Assembly: GCA_031844405.1 (NCBI GenBank)
Contig: JAUZVC010000001.1
Coordinates: forward strand, 62,001 to 126,000
Source: Knoellia sp031844405
Lineage (GTDB): Bacteria > Actinomycetota > Actinomycetes > Actinomycetales > Dermatophilaceae
Direction of reading: 5' to 3'
DNA: 64,000 nt
Part shown: positions 57,334-64,000 of the stretch, piece after piece
Position numbering within the stretch: position 1 is the first letter of the stretch
Layout: every line of letters starts with the position of its first letter
Translations under genes and position numbers: made by a program
The notes under the pieces: generated by a model
Told to the model about the DNA's origin: nothing
Databases searched by the model: none
The model's input: only the letters and a program-made list of their open reading frames with translations

Positions 57334-59520
57334 GTGACTCGTCGAGCCCTGGCCGTACTCCTCGCAGCCGTCGCGGCCGTCCTCGGGCTCGTCGGCGCGG
57401 CGTTCCTCGCCGCCCCCGCGTCGGCGGCGTCGGGTCGCCACGAGGCGCCCGAGCCGTTCGGCGCCACGGTCCTCATCGGCACCGGCGGCATCACGTGGAC
57501 CGACGTGTCCGAGGAGGACACCCCCAACCTCTGGATGCTGCTGCGCGACGGCTCGAGCGCGGCGATGTCGATCCGCTCGGTCGAGACCAACACCTGCCCC
57601 GTCGACGGCTGGCTCGGCGTCTCGTCGGCCAACCGCGCCGCCGCCCCGCGCACCGGTGAGGGCCGCGCCCAGCTGCGTCCCTGCGCGCCGATCGAGGAGC
57701 CGAGCGGCGGAGTCGTGCCGGGCTGGTCGACGTTCGAGCAGGCCGCCGCGTCGCGCAAGTTCGACAGCAGGCTGGGCCTCCTCGGCGAGGCCGCCGCGAG
57801 GTCCGACGTCTGCATCAAGCCGGTCGGCCCCGGCGCCGCCATCGCCGCCGCCACGCCCGAGGGCACCGCCGACCGCTACTCGCCGTGGTCGCCCGACACC
57901 CTCCTCGTCGACATGAACACCTGCCCGCTGACGATCGTCGACGTCGGCAGCGTGCGCGACCCCGACGACATCGCCGAGGGCGAGGAGCCGGCCGGCGGCT
58001 CGCGCGAGGAGCAGGTCAAGGCGGTCGACGAGCGCATCGGGCAGGTCATCGACGCCGCCCCCGGCGGCGCCGACTTCATCGTCGCGAGCCTGTCCGACGC
58101 CGGCATCACCGAGCGCCTCCGCCTCGCCGTGGCCCGCGGACCGCACTACGGGCCCGGTCGGCTCAACGCCCCCTCGACCCGCCAGCCGGGCCTCGTCCAG
58201 GCCCAGGACATCCCCGTGACGGTCATGTCGCTCACCGGGATCACCGCCCCCGGCGGCCTCGGGGGCACGACGATGACGAGCGAGCAGGCCCCGGACAACT
58301 CCGAGCGCCGCGCCGCCGACCGCCTCCAGGGGCTCGTCGACTACGACCTCGCGAGCCACGAGGTGCACAGCCTCGTCCCGCCGTTCTTCAATGCCTTCGC
58401 CTACGGCCAGCTCGTCATCTACCTGCTCGTCCTCCTCGTCTGGAAGGGCAAGATCGGCGGCCCCGACACCCGCCGCAAGGTGCTCGGCATCGTCCGCGTC
58501 GTCGCGGTCGCCGCCGCGTCGGTGCCGGCCTCGACCTTCCTCGCCAACCTCCTGCCGTGGTGGCGCTTCCCCATCCCGATGATCTCGATCGTCGCGGCCG
58601 TGGGCCTCTTCGTCGCCCTCATCGCGTATGCCGGCCTGCGCGGTCCGTGGGCCCGCTCGGCCCTCGGTCCCCTCGCCTTCGTCGCCGCCGTGACGATGGC
58701 CGTCCTCGCCGGCGACGTCATGACCGGGTCGCGGCTCCAGCAGTCCTCCCTCATGGGCCTCCAGCCCGTCGTCGCGGGGCGCTTCTACGGCATGGGCAAC
58801 GTGACCTTCGCGCTCTTCGCCACCTCGGCGATCCTCCTCGCGACGGCGGTGTCGAGCTATCTCGTCGCCCACCACCGCGAGCGCATCGCGGCGGTCGTCG
58901 TCCTCTGCATCGGCGTCTTCACCGTGGTCGTCGACGGGGCACCGTTTTGGGGGGCCGACGGTGGCGGCCCGCCGGCGTTCATCCCGGGCATCGCCTACCT
59001 CATCCTCTCGATCCTCGGCCTGCGGATGACGTGGAGGCGGATCCTGCTCATCGGGTTCGGCTCCGCCGCGCTCTTCTTCGGCGTCGCCTTGCTCGACTGG
59101 CTGCGCGAGCCCGACGACCGCAGCCACCTCGGCCGCTTCATCCAGGCCATTCTCGACGGCAACGCGCTCGACATCGTCGTCCGCAAGGCGGAGCAGAACT
59201 GGAGCATCCTGCTCGGCAACGCGCCGCTCACCCTGCTCGTGCCGGCCGCACTGCTCTTCGTCATCTACGTCCTCGCGCGCCCGACGTCGTGGGGCTCCCG
59301 CGGCCTCGGCAAGTCCTTCGACAAGGCGCCGACCCTGCGCGCCGGGCTCATCGCCCTCGTCATCACGCTCACCATCGGCTTCCTCATCAACGACTCGGGC
59401 ACCGCCATCCCCGCGGTCGGCGCGACCGTCGCGGTGCCGCTCATCGTCAGCGTCGTCGTGAGGAACCTCGAGGAGGACCTGCGGGCCGTCGCCGGGACGA
59501 GGCGCGCGCGGCGCTCGTGA
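57334..59520 (+). CDS. Large envelope protein: phosphatase-like extracellular domain plus membrane domain
   Basis: A 728-aa protein I cannot name. A signal peptide (about residues 1-32) leads to a 330-residue extracytoplasmic domain whose pattern (ATVLIGTGGITWTDVSEEDTPNLW, split after GGITW; later DIPVTVMSLTGI) resembles alkaline-phosphatase-superfamily folds without the usual metal-ligand set. About nine or ten helices follow (about 365-720), with RFYGMGNVTFALFATSAILL near 490 and an aromatic loop GAPFWGADGGGPPAF near 535. The sequence order recalls actinobacterial proteins found beside wall-glycan genes. TAGGAT (57321-57326) is seven bases before GTG 57334. It overlaps the convergent mannosyltransferase gene by 74 bp. 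Confidence 0.85.
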   Translation: MTRRALAVLLAAVAAVLGLVGAAFLAAPASAASGRHEAPEPFGATVLIGTGGITWTDVSEEDTPNLWMLLRDGSSAAMSIRSVETNTCPVDGWLGVSSANRAAAPRTGEGRAQLRPCAPIEEPSGGVVPGWSTFEQAAASRKFDSRLGLLGEAAARSDVCIKPVGPGAAIAAATPEGTADRYSPWSPDTLLVDMNTCPLTIVDVGSVRDPDDIAEGEEPAGGSREEQVKAVDERIGQVIDAAPGGADFIVASLSDAGITERLRLAVARGPHYGPGRLNAPSTRQPGLVQAQDIPVTVMSLTGITAPGGLGGTTMTSEQAPDNSERRAADRLQGLVDYDLASHEVHSLVPPFFNAFAYGQLVIYLLVLLVWKGKIGGPDTRRKVLGIVRVVAVAAASVPASTFLANLLPWWRFPIPMISIVAAVGLFVALIAYAGLRGPWARSALGPLAFVAAVTMAVLAGDVMTGSRLQQSSLMGLQPVVAGRFYGMGNVTFALFATSAILLATAVSSYLVAHHRERIAAVVVLCIGVFTVVVDGAPFWGADGGGPPAFIPGIAYLILSILGLRMTWRRILLIGFGSAALFFGVALLDWLREPDDRSHLGRFIQAILDGNALDIVVRKAEQNWSILLGNAPLTLLVPAALLFVIYVLARPTSWGSRGLGKSFDKAPTLRAGLIALVITLTIGFLINDSGTAIPAVGATVAVPLIVSVVVRNLEEDLRAVAGTRRARRS

Positions 59521-61003
59521 GAAGCCACAGCCACGTCGCGAGGAGCAGGACCGGCGCGACGGTCGTGCGCGCCGTCATCGTCACGTCCTCGACGCCGGGG
59601 GTCATGCCGAGCACCCGGCCCGGGGTGTAGGCCATCGACATGACCCACAGCCGGGTCAGCAGGACGAGGTCGGCGACGCCGGGCAGCGCCGCGGGCAGGG
59701 CCGCCCAGACGACGACGTCGTACCACGGCAGCGAGTAGGGCGCCGCGAGCGCGTAGGCGCCGGTGAGCACCGCGACGGCGGTCAGTGCACGGGCACCCAC
59801 GGTTGCGTCCGGCGAGGTGGCGGTCCTCGGAGCCAGGGTGCCGGACGCCACGGTCGGGGCGGACCGGACGAGCCGCATGAGGCAGAGCGCGAAGACGACG
59901 GCCGTCACTGCCGCGAGCATCGAGACGATGCTGCGGGCGGCGACGTCGCGGCCGAGCGCCTCGAAGACCGTCCGCCACGGGGTCGCGAGCGAGACCGCCC
60001 GGGCCGACCGCCCGATCTGGTCGTAGACGTCGGGCCCCGCCCACAGGTGCAAGGCACCGGCGACGACCGCCGCCACCGCGAGCATGACGGCGGCGCGCGC
60101 GAACCGGCGCGACGAGAAGGCGACGACGAGCGCGAGGAGCACGACGGCATACGTGAACTTCGACGAGAGGGCGAGCGCCGCGAGGGCGCCGGCGAGCGCA
60201 GTGCCGCCGAAACCGGCAGACCGGTGTGCGGCCCAGACGGCGGCGACCGCGAGCGCGGCGGCGAGGAGGTCGACGTGGGCGCCGAGGACGCCGACCGAGA
60301 AGACGAGCGGGTTGGCGGTCCACAGCGCGTCGATGCGGCCCTCGCGGCCGGGCAGCACGCGGCGCAGGCACCAGCGCACGGCCAGCCACGACGCGATGAC
60401 GACGAGCTGCCACAGCCAGACCGTCTCGCGCAGGTTGTCGCCGCCACCGAGGGAGGTGAGCCCCTGGACGATCGACGCGAACGGCCCGTAGACGCTCGGC
60501 TCCTCGGTCCACGGCGGCTCGACGGCGGAGACGACGGGGTCGCTGCCGCCGCGCCAGCCCACCGGCGACTCGAGCCACGGGTTGTCGCCGAGCGCGAGGA
60601 TCCGGCCGTAGGCGGCATAGCTGAGGTGGTCGCCCGACCCGAACGGCGCCGTGAGCGCCGCGCCGACGGCGAGGGTGGCGACGAGCGAACGGGGCAGCTC
60701 CGCGCCGCGCCCGAGGATGCCGAGGAGCACCCCGAGACCACCGAGCACGTATGCCGTCCACATCGCCGCCGTGACCGCCGCCGGTCCCAGCGTGATGGGC
60801 AGCAGGGTGCCTGGGGCCCAGCCGCGGGGCCCGAGGTCGGGGGCGGCCGCGTGCGGGAGGGCGATGCCGACGAGGAGGAGCAGCGCGAACGACGCGACGA
60901 GCAGGGCGACGCGGACGCGCTCCGCGCGAGCGACCGCGGCCGGGCCGAGGGCGAGGCGGCCGTCGGGTCCGGCCTCGCTGGCGTCAGCCGCGGTGTGCGA
61001 CAC
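59447..61003 (-). CDS. MptA/MptB-like polyprenol-phosphomannose mannosyltransferase (GT-C)
   Basis: A 518-aa membrane mannosyltransferase with about 13 helices, resembling the alpha-1,6-mannosyltransferases that build the lipomannan backbone. The large first loop carries GSGDHLSYAAYGRILALGDNP (split after AAYGR) and the aromatic PPWTEEPSVYGPFASIVQGL; YSLPWYDVVVWAALPA lies near 430. GTG 61003 is chosen because it overlaps the GT2 stop by 20 bp and gives the expected length; other GTG starts are possible. A 49-bp repeat (59802-59850) is read in frame in the segment between helices (TVASGTLAPRTATSPDATV). The 3' end overlaps the convergent gene by 74 bp. Confidence 0.87.
   Translation of the reverse strand: MSHTAADASEAGPDGRLALGPAAVARAERVRVALLVASFALLLLVGIALPHAAAPDLGPRGWAPGTLLPITLGPAAVTAAMWTAYVLGGLGVLLGILGRGAELPRSLVATLAVGAALTAPFGSGDHLSYAAYGRILALGDNPWLESPVGWRGGSDPVVSAVEPPWTEEPSVYGPFASIVQGLTSLGGGDNLRETVWLWQLVVIASWLAVRWCLRRVLPGREGRIDALWTANPLVFSVGVLGAHVDLLAAALAVAAVWAAHRSAGFGGTALAGALAALALSSKFTYAVVLLALVVAFSSRRFARAAVMLAVAAVVAGALHLWAGPDVYDQIGRSARAVSLATPWRTVFEALGRDVAARSIVSMLAAVTAVVFALCLMRLVRSAPTVASGTLAPRTATSPDATVGARALTAVAVLTGAYALAAPYSLPWYDVVVWAALPAALPGVADLVLLTRLWVMSMAYTPGRVLGMTPGVEDVTMTARTTVAPVLLLATWLWLLTSAARASSRRRPAGPPRGSSRRR
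59802..59850 (-). repeat. 49-bp palindrome, diverged copy inside the mannosyltransferase gene
   Basis: GTTGCGTCCGGC on the left and GCCGGACGCCA on the right, with centre GAGGTGGCGG...CCAGGG matching the intergenic copies. It encodes about 16 residues of a loop between membrane helices without breaking the frame. Confidence 0.65.
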
Positions 61004-61778
61004 CGCGGGCACGCTCGGGGAGGACTCGCTGGAGCCGGCGCCGGATGCGGCGCCGGGTGAGAGCGCGCCAGACGTCGCGGTACTGCTTGGCGCGATGCAC
61101 CTGGCCGCGCCAGTCGCGCCCGGAGACGCGGTGGTGCAGCTCGCAGGGAACCTCCTCGACGCGCAGCCCGGCGCTGTGGACGTCGACGGTGAGTCCGACC
61201 TCGACGCCCCAGCCGCGGGCGAGCGGGGTGGCGGCGTCGAACGCCTCGGCGGTGAGGCAGCGCATGCCCGAGAGCGGCTGCACGGGAGTCCAGCCGGTGA
61301 GGCGCTCGATGCCGTCGCGGGCGAGGCGGACAACGAACCCGTGGCCGCCTCCGGCGACCTTCTGCGGGGGCAGGGTGGCGATCGTCATGTCGGCGCGTCC
61401 CTCGAGGACCGGCGGGACGAGCACGCCGAGGTTGCCAGCGGAGGCCTCGAGGTCACCGTCGACGAAGAGCAGGTGGCGCGGGGTGCGCGGGTCGGTGTCG
61501 GGGATGGCACCCTCGGCGGCCTCGAGCTGGCGCAGGTGGCGCACCCCGGTCTCGAGCGCTGCGGCCTTGCCGGCGTTGCGGGCGTGGACGACGACGTCGG
61601 CCCCGGCCGCGTGGGCCACGGCGGCGGTGTCGTCGGAGCTGCCGTCGTCGACGACGACGACCCGGTCGACGCCCTCGAGCCCGAGGACGGCGGTGACGGT
61701 GGCGGCGATGCGGTCGGCCTCGTCCTTGCACGGGACGATGGCCGCGACCGCCCGGCTGCTCGCCGTCCCTCCCGTCAC
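60984..61778 (-). CDS. GT2-family glycosyltransferase (polyprenol-phosphate mannose synthase-like)
   Basis: A 264-aa GT-A fold glycosyltransferase. It starts AVAAIVPCKDEADRIAAT, with nucleotide-binding VVVDDGSSDDTAAVAHAAGA near residue 40 and the metal-binding DXD-like motif LLFVDGDLEA near 110; PLSGMRCLTAEAF near 165 is the acceptor side. No membrane helix is present, so it works at the inner face, probably charging a polyprenyl phosphate or another acceptor. It overlaps the start of the downstream mannosyltransferase gene by 20 bp. A 67-bp palindrome lies five bases before its GTG start. Confidence 0.88.
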   Translation of the reverse strand: MTGGTASSRAVAAIVPCKDEADRIAATVTAVLGLEGVDRVVVVDDGSSDDTAAVAHAAGADVVVHARNAGKAAALETGVRHLRQLEAAEGAIPDTDPRTPRHLLFVDGDLEASAGNLGVLVPPVLEGRADMTIATLPPQKVAGGGHGFVVRLARDGIERLTGWTPVQPLSGMRCLTAEAFDAATPLARGWGVEVGLTVDVHSAGLRVEEVPCELHHRVSGRDWRGQVHRAKQYRDVWRALTRRRIRRRLQRVLPERARGVAHRG

Positions 61779-61782
61779 GACT

Positions 61783-61849
61783 TTCCCGCCTGAAGTGGGT
61801 TGCTCGCACTTCGGGTGGCAACTGTTCCGCTCCGAAGTGCGACCTTCCC
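61783..61849. repeat. 67-bp palindromic repeat, copy 2
   Basis: Reverse complement of copy 1 (45495-45561) with about 11 differences. The arms TCGCACTTCGG (61804-61814) and CCGAAGTGCGA (61832-61842) are a perfect 11-bp dyad here. Two short partial echoes (CCACCCGAA) continue to about 61880. It lies directly upstream of the GT2 gene. Confidence 0.75.
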
Positions 61850-61899
61850 ACCCGAACTGGTCACGCCACCCGAAGTCCGCACGCCGAGCCCCGGCGTCA

Positions 61900-62796
61900 T
61901 CAGCGCAGGGTCACCTGGCGGCTGAGCAGACCGGACCGGGCCCGACGCTCCTCGGCGGTGAGCGCCTCCTTGGACGCGAGCGCCGCCGCGTAGCGCTTCC
62001 CGAACGCCCCGAGCGCCTCCTCGTGGTCTGACGGGTCGCTGTCGGCCGGCACCTCGAAGACGGGCACGAGCAGTCCACACGCCCGGAAGGCGCCGAGCAG
62101 CCGGGTGCCGTCACCGAGGCTGGACTCGGCGGCCGCGTGCAGCCGGGCGAGGGCGTCGGTCGCGGTGTCCTCGTCGTCGGGCAGGACGAGGCGGATGTAG
62201 GTGCGCTCGCCGATCCGGACCCAGTAGGCCGACGGCAGCGCCGACATGCGGCGGGTCGGGACGACGGACTCGTTGGCGCGGTCGAGCGAGGCCTGACCCT
62301 CCTCGTCGAGCTCCTGCCCCTCGACCCAGAAGTCGAAGCCCTCGTGCACGACGAACTCCAGCGGCTCGCTCGTGTCGAGCAGGTCCTGCAGCCGCGGCGT
62401 CTCGGCGGTGGCGGCGGGGACGTGCTGCACCGCGCTGCCCGGCTCGACGGCAGCACCGGCGAGGAGCTGCGCAGCAAGGTCACGGCTCGGGTCGCCCGTC
62501 GAGGAGCCGGACTGCGTGCCGATGAGGACGGTGCCGTCGGCGCGGTGCAGCGCCGGCCACGCCATCGGCAGCACGGTCGCGACGGTCGCACCCTCGACGC
62601 CCTCGGGCGCCTTGCCCTCGGCGAACCGGACGGCCACCGTGGCCGCGGGCAGGATCTCGCGGATCGCCACCCACTCGGTCTCCTGCGGAAGCCCCTCGAA
62701 GGGACGGTTCACGTAGGGGACGGCCGCCGTGCGCTGCCTCCTCGAGGGAGCGCCCTGGTCGTCGGTGGTCCTGCGTCGTCGCGAAGCCTTGCCCAT
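61900..62796 (-). CDS. DUF5926-like protein
   Basis: A 298-aa soluble protein beginning MGKASRRRR, the basic N-terminus typical of the actinobacterial DUF5926 family, followed by FEGLPQETEWVAIREILPA near residue 33. It contains an SseB-like middle part (DLLDTSEPLEFVVHEGFDFWVEG in two parts: DLLDTSEPLEFV, VHEGFDFWVEG). Function is unknown; relatives have sometimes been labelled as translocase-related without evidence. TACGCT (62804-62809, minus strand) lies seven bases before ATG, suggesting a leaderless message. Confidence 0.78.
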   Translation of the reverse strand: MGKASRRRRTTDDQGAPSRRQRTAAVPYVNRPFEGLPQETEWVAIREILPAATVAVRFAEGKAPEGVEGATVATVLPMAWPALHRADGTVLIGTQSGSSTGDPSRDLAAQLLAGAAVEPGSAVQHVPAATAETPRLQDLLDTSEPLEFVVHEGFDFWVEGQELDEEGQASLDRANESVVPTRRMSALPSAYWVRIGERTYIRLVLPDDEDTATDALARLHAAAESSLGDGTRLLGAFRACGLLVPVFEVPADSDPSDHEEALGAFGKRYAAALASKEALTAEERRARSGLLSRQVTLR

Positions 62797-62893
62797 GGGC
62801 GTCAGCGTAATGGTGGCGCGAACCTCCTCCTTGCAGGCGTCACCACAACGGCAGGTCCGCGATCATCCCGACGCGCGACCCGGCATACCTCCG

Positions 62894-62942
62894 CTTGCGT
62901 CCGCACCTGTGGTGGGTATGCCGTGATCTCGCCGGACGCAAG
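62894..62942 (+). repeat. 49-bp palindrome, third array copy 1
   Basis: CTTGCGTCCGCACC...GCCGGACGCAAG. Here the octamer GTATGCCG (62917-62924) sits in the hairpin loop. It is the first of three copies exactly 62 bp apart, separated by near-identical 13-bp spacers (CACCTCACCTGAC, CACCTCACCTGCC), within the 295-bp gap between the ATPase stop and the DUF5926 start. Confidence 0.85.
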
Positions 62943-62955
62943 CACCTCACCTGAC

Positions 62956-63004
62956 GTTGCGTCCGCAAGGGTGGTGGGTATGCCGTGATCTCGCCGGACG
63001 CAAG
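62956..63004 (+). repeat. 49-bp palindrome, third array copy 2
   Basis: GTTGCGTCCGCAAGG...GCCGGACGCAAG with the loop octamer GTATGCCG; almost identical to the previous copy from the loop to the right end. Confidence 0.85.
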
Positions 63005-63017
63005 CACCTCACCTGCC

Positions 63018-63066
63018 GTTGCGTCCGCAACTCTGGTGGGTATGCCGTGAACTCGCCGGACGTTGC
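63018..63066 (+). repeat. 49-bp palindrome, third array copy 3
   Basis: GTTGCGTCCGCAACTCTGG...GCCGGACGTTGC with the loop octamer GTATGCCG. It combines the left half seen in the first array (CAACTCTGG) with the loop of the third array. It lies 25 bp beyond the stop of the RsbW-like gene and can act as its terminator. Confidence 0.83.
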
Positions 63067-63091
63067 CGGCGCACCCTCGTGTTCGGGAACG

Positions 63092-63553
63092 TCAGGTGGC
63101 GCGGCGACGGCTCGGGCCGCCCATGGCCGCCCAGACGACCTGGCCGCCCTTGTCCTCGCCGACCCCCCACTCGTGGGCGAGCGAGCGGACGATGCGCAAC
63201 CCTCGGCCGCTCGTCAGCCACACGGCCGCGGGTGCGGGGAGCGGGGTGCTCTCGCCACCGCCGTCGGTGACCTCGATCTCGACGACCTCGCCGCGGACCT
63301 TCCAGCGAACCCGCAGGCAGCCGTCCTGGAGCGGGCGGGCGTGGCGGATGGCGTTGGTCATGAGCTCGGAGACGACGATCTCGGACTCGTCGATCGTCTG
63401 CTCCGCGAGGTCGCGGGCGCGCAGGTCGGCCACGACGGCCTTGCGTACGCGTGTCACGGTCGAGGGCCCCCAGGGCGCGCGGATGGTGCGCACCTGTCCC
63501 TGGCCGATGGTCCCGCCGAACTCGTCGAGCTCGGGCTCGTTCTTTGAGGTCAC
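63092..63553 (-). CDS. RsbW-like ATP-binding regulator (HATPase_c_2)
   Basis: A 153-aa single-domain GHKL ATPase of the anti-sigma-factor kinase/RsbW type. The N box is SELMTNAIRHA (near residue 62), the G1 box EVTDGGGES near 95 and the G2 region SGRGLRIVRSLAHEWG near 115. Such proteins bind or phosphorylate anti-sigma antagonists; here no sigma factor or antagonist gene is adjacent, so its partner is elsewhere. The GTG start has TAGAGT (63560-63565, minus strand) six bases upstream. Confidence 0.9.
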   Translation of the reverse strand: MTSKNEPELDEFGGTIGQGQVRTIRAPWGPSTVTRVRKAVVADLRARDLAEQTIDESEIVVSELMTNAIRHARPLQDGCLRVRWKVRGEVVEIEVTDGGGESTPLPAPAAVWLTSGRGLRIVRSLAHEWGVGEDKGGQVVWAAMGGPSRRRAT

Positions 63554-63562
63554 GCGGGGACT

Positions 63563-64000
63563 CTAACCCAGCAGGCCCAGCACGTCCCCGGGCCGATCGC
63601 TGATGATGACGTCGACTCCGAGGTCGGCACATCTGCGCACGTCATCGGGCTCGTTGACCGTCCAGACATAGACCTCGTGACCCCGCCGCTGGTGCGCGCG
63701 CACGACCGACGGCGTGCGGCGCACGATCCGGACGTCGAGTCCGATGATGTTGACGCCCCGCGGCAGGGACCCGTCCCACGAGAACCGCGGCGCCGACGCC
63801 TCGACGAGATAGACGAGCGGCACCTGCGGTGCGAGCCCGCGCATCCGCATGAGCGCGAGGATCGAGAACGACATGACGCGCACGTGCGGCAGCTGCGGCA
63901 GGTCGCCGCTCGTCAGGCCGAGGTCGCGCAGGACGGTGACCAGCTGGCGCTCGACGAGCCCGCCGTAGCGCGTCGGGTGCTTGGTCTCGATGAGGGTGAG
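63563..64000 (-). CDS. Glycerophosphodiester phosphodiesterase (partial, 5' end outside)
   Basis: The C-terminal 145 residues of a GDPD-family TIM-barrel enzyme, which hydrolyses glycerophosphodiesters to glycerol-3-phosphate and an alcohol. Visible blocks are LIETKHPTRYGG near the truncated end (the E-x-K ligand pair), VMSFSILALMRMRG, YVWTVNEPDDVRRCADLGVD (split after NEPDD) and IISDRPGDVL at the C-terminus, all typical. The start and the first His-containing motif lie beyond the right edge. It is followed nine bases later by the RsbW-like gene on the same strand. Confidence 0.93.
   Translation of the reverse strand, partial: LTLIETKHPTRYGGLVERQLVTVLRDLGLTSGDLPQLPHVRVMSFSILALMRMRGLAPQVPLVYLVEASAPRFSWDGSLPRGVNIIGLDVRIVRRTPSVVRAHQRRGHEVYVWTVNEPDDVRRCADLGVDVIISDRPGDVLGLLG

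Overview
The window is chromosomal DNA from a high-GC Gram-positive bacterium (Actinomycetota). Indicators are very high GC, frequent GTG starts, TANNNT -10 boxes directly upstream of start codons, an IdeR/DtxR-type iron box, ANTAR, BlaI and RsbW-type regulators, and polyprenol-phosphomannose-type mannosyltransferases. The gene set fits Micrococcales, possibly Intrasporangiaceae (Janibacter/Knoellia-like); that placement is inference. I saw no rRNA, tRNA, insertion sequence, prophage or cas gene.

Layout. 1-9.2 kb: a 2-oxo acid dehydrogenase E1 pair (one cut by the left edge), a duplicated-domain lipoprotein, a large secreted subtilase, a divergent LysR/EamA pair, and a HisC-type aminotransferase. 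9.2-19.2 kb: a holin-like membrane protein, an SBP-VWA fusion, then cydABDC (cytochrome bd and its assembly ABC transporter) followed at once by a BlaI repressor and an M56 sensor-protease. 19.2-27.5 kb: housekeeping and small enzymes (purB, TrmH-type methyltransferase, HAD phosphatase) and a polytopic GT-C-like protein. 27.6-32.6 kb: a five-gene iron-siderophore operon under an IdeR-like box. 32.7-37.8 kb: ABC-2 exporter, NarL-type two-component pair, solo LuxR regulator. 37.8-45.4 kb: serS, Na+/H+ antiporter, DinB protein, lipid kinase, zwf, lipase-like hydrolase, ANTAR protein. 45.5-53.8 kb: SNF2 helicase, an AbiEi/DUF559-like protein inside an array of palindromic repeats, then a lipid cluster (HAD-acyltransferase fusion, patatin, second acyltransferase). 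53.8-64 kb: pheA, DUF4446, GDT1-type transporter, an envelope mannosylation group (GT87, phosphatase-like membrane protein, MptA/B-like GT-C, GT2), DUF5926, RsbW-like ATPase, and a glycerophosphodiesterase cut by the right edge.

The least explained content is non-coding. (1) A family of palindromic elements, almost all exactly 49 bp, occurs in 11 copies, some in arrays of fixed period. Two copies supply stop codons of neighbouring genes, one lies inside a membrane-protein gene, and five bracket the AbiEi/DUF559-like gene in mirror orientation. (2) A second 67-bp palindrome family has two copies with stem changes that mostly preserve pairing. (3) A 69-bp palindrome is read in frame inside cydD. 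(4) The octamer GTATGCCG/CGGCATAC occurs about 55 times where base composition predicts about two, cuts across codon preference in several frames, and abuts many 49-bp elements. (5) About two dozen genes look leaderless, and this was used to choose starts.
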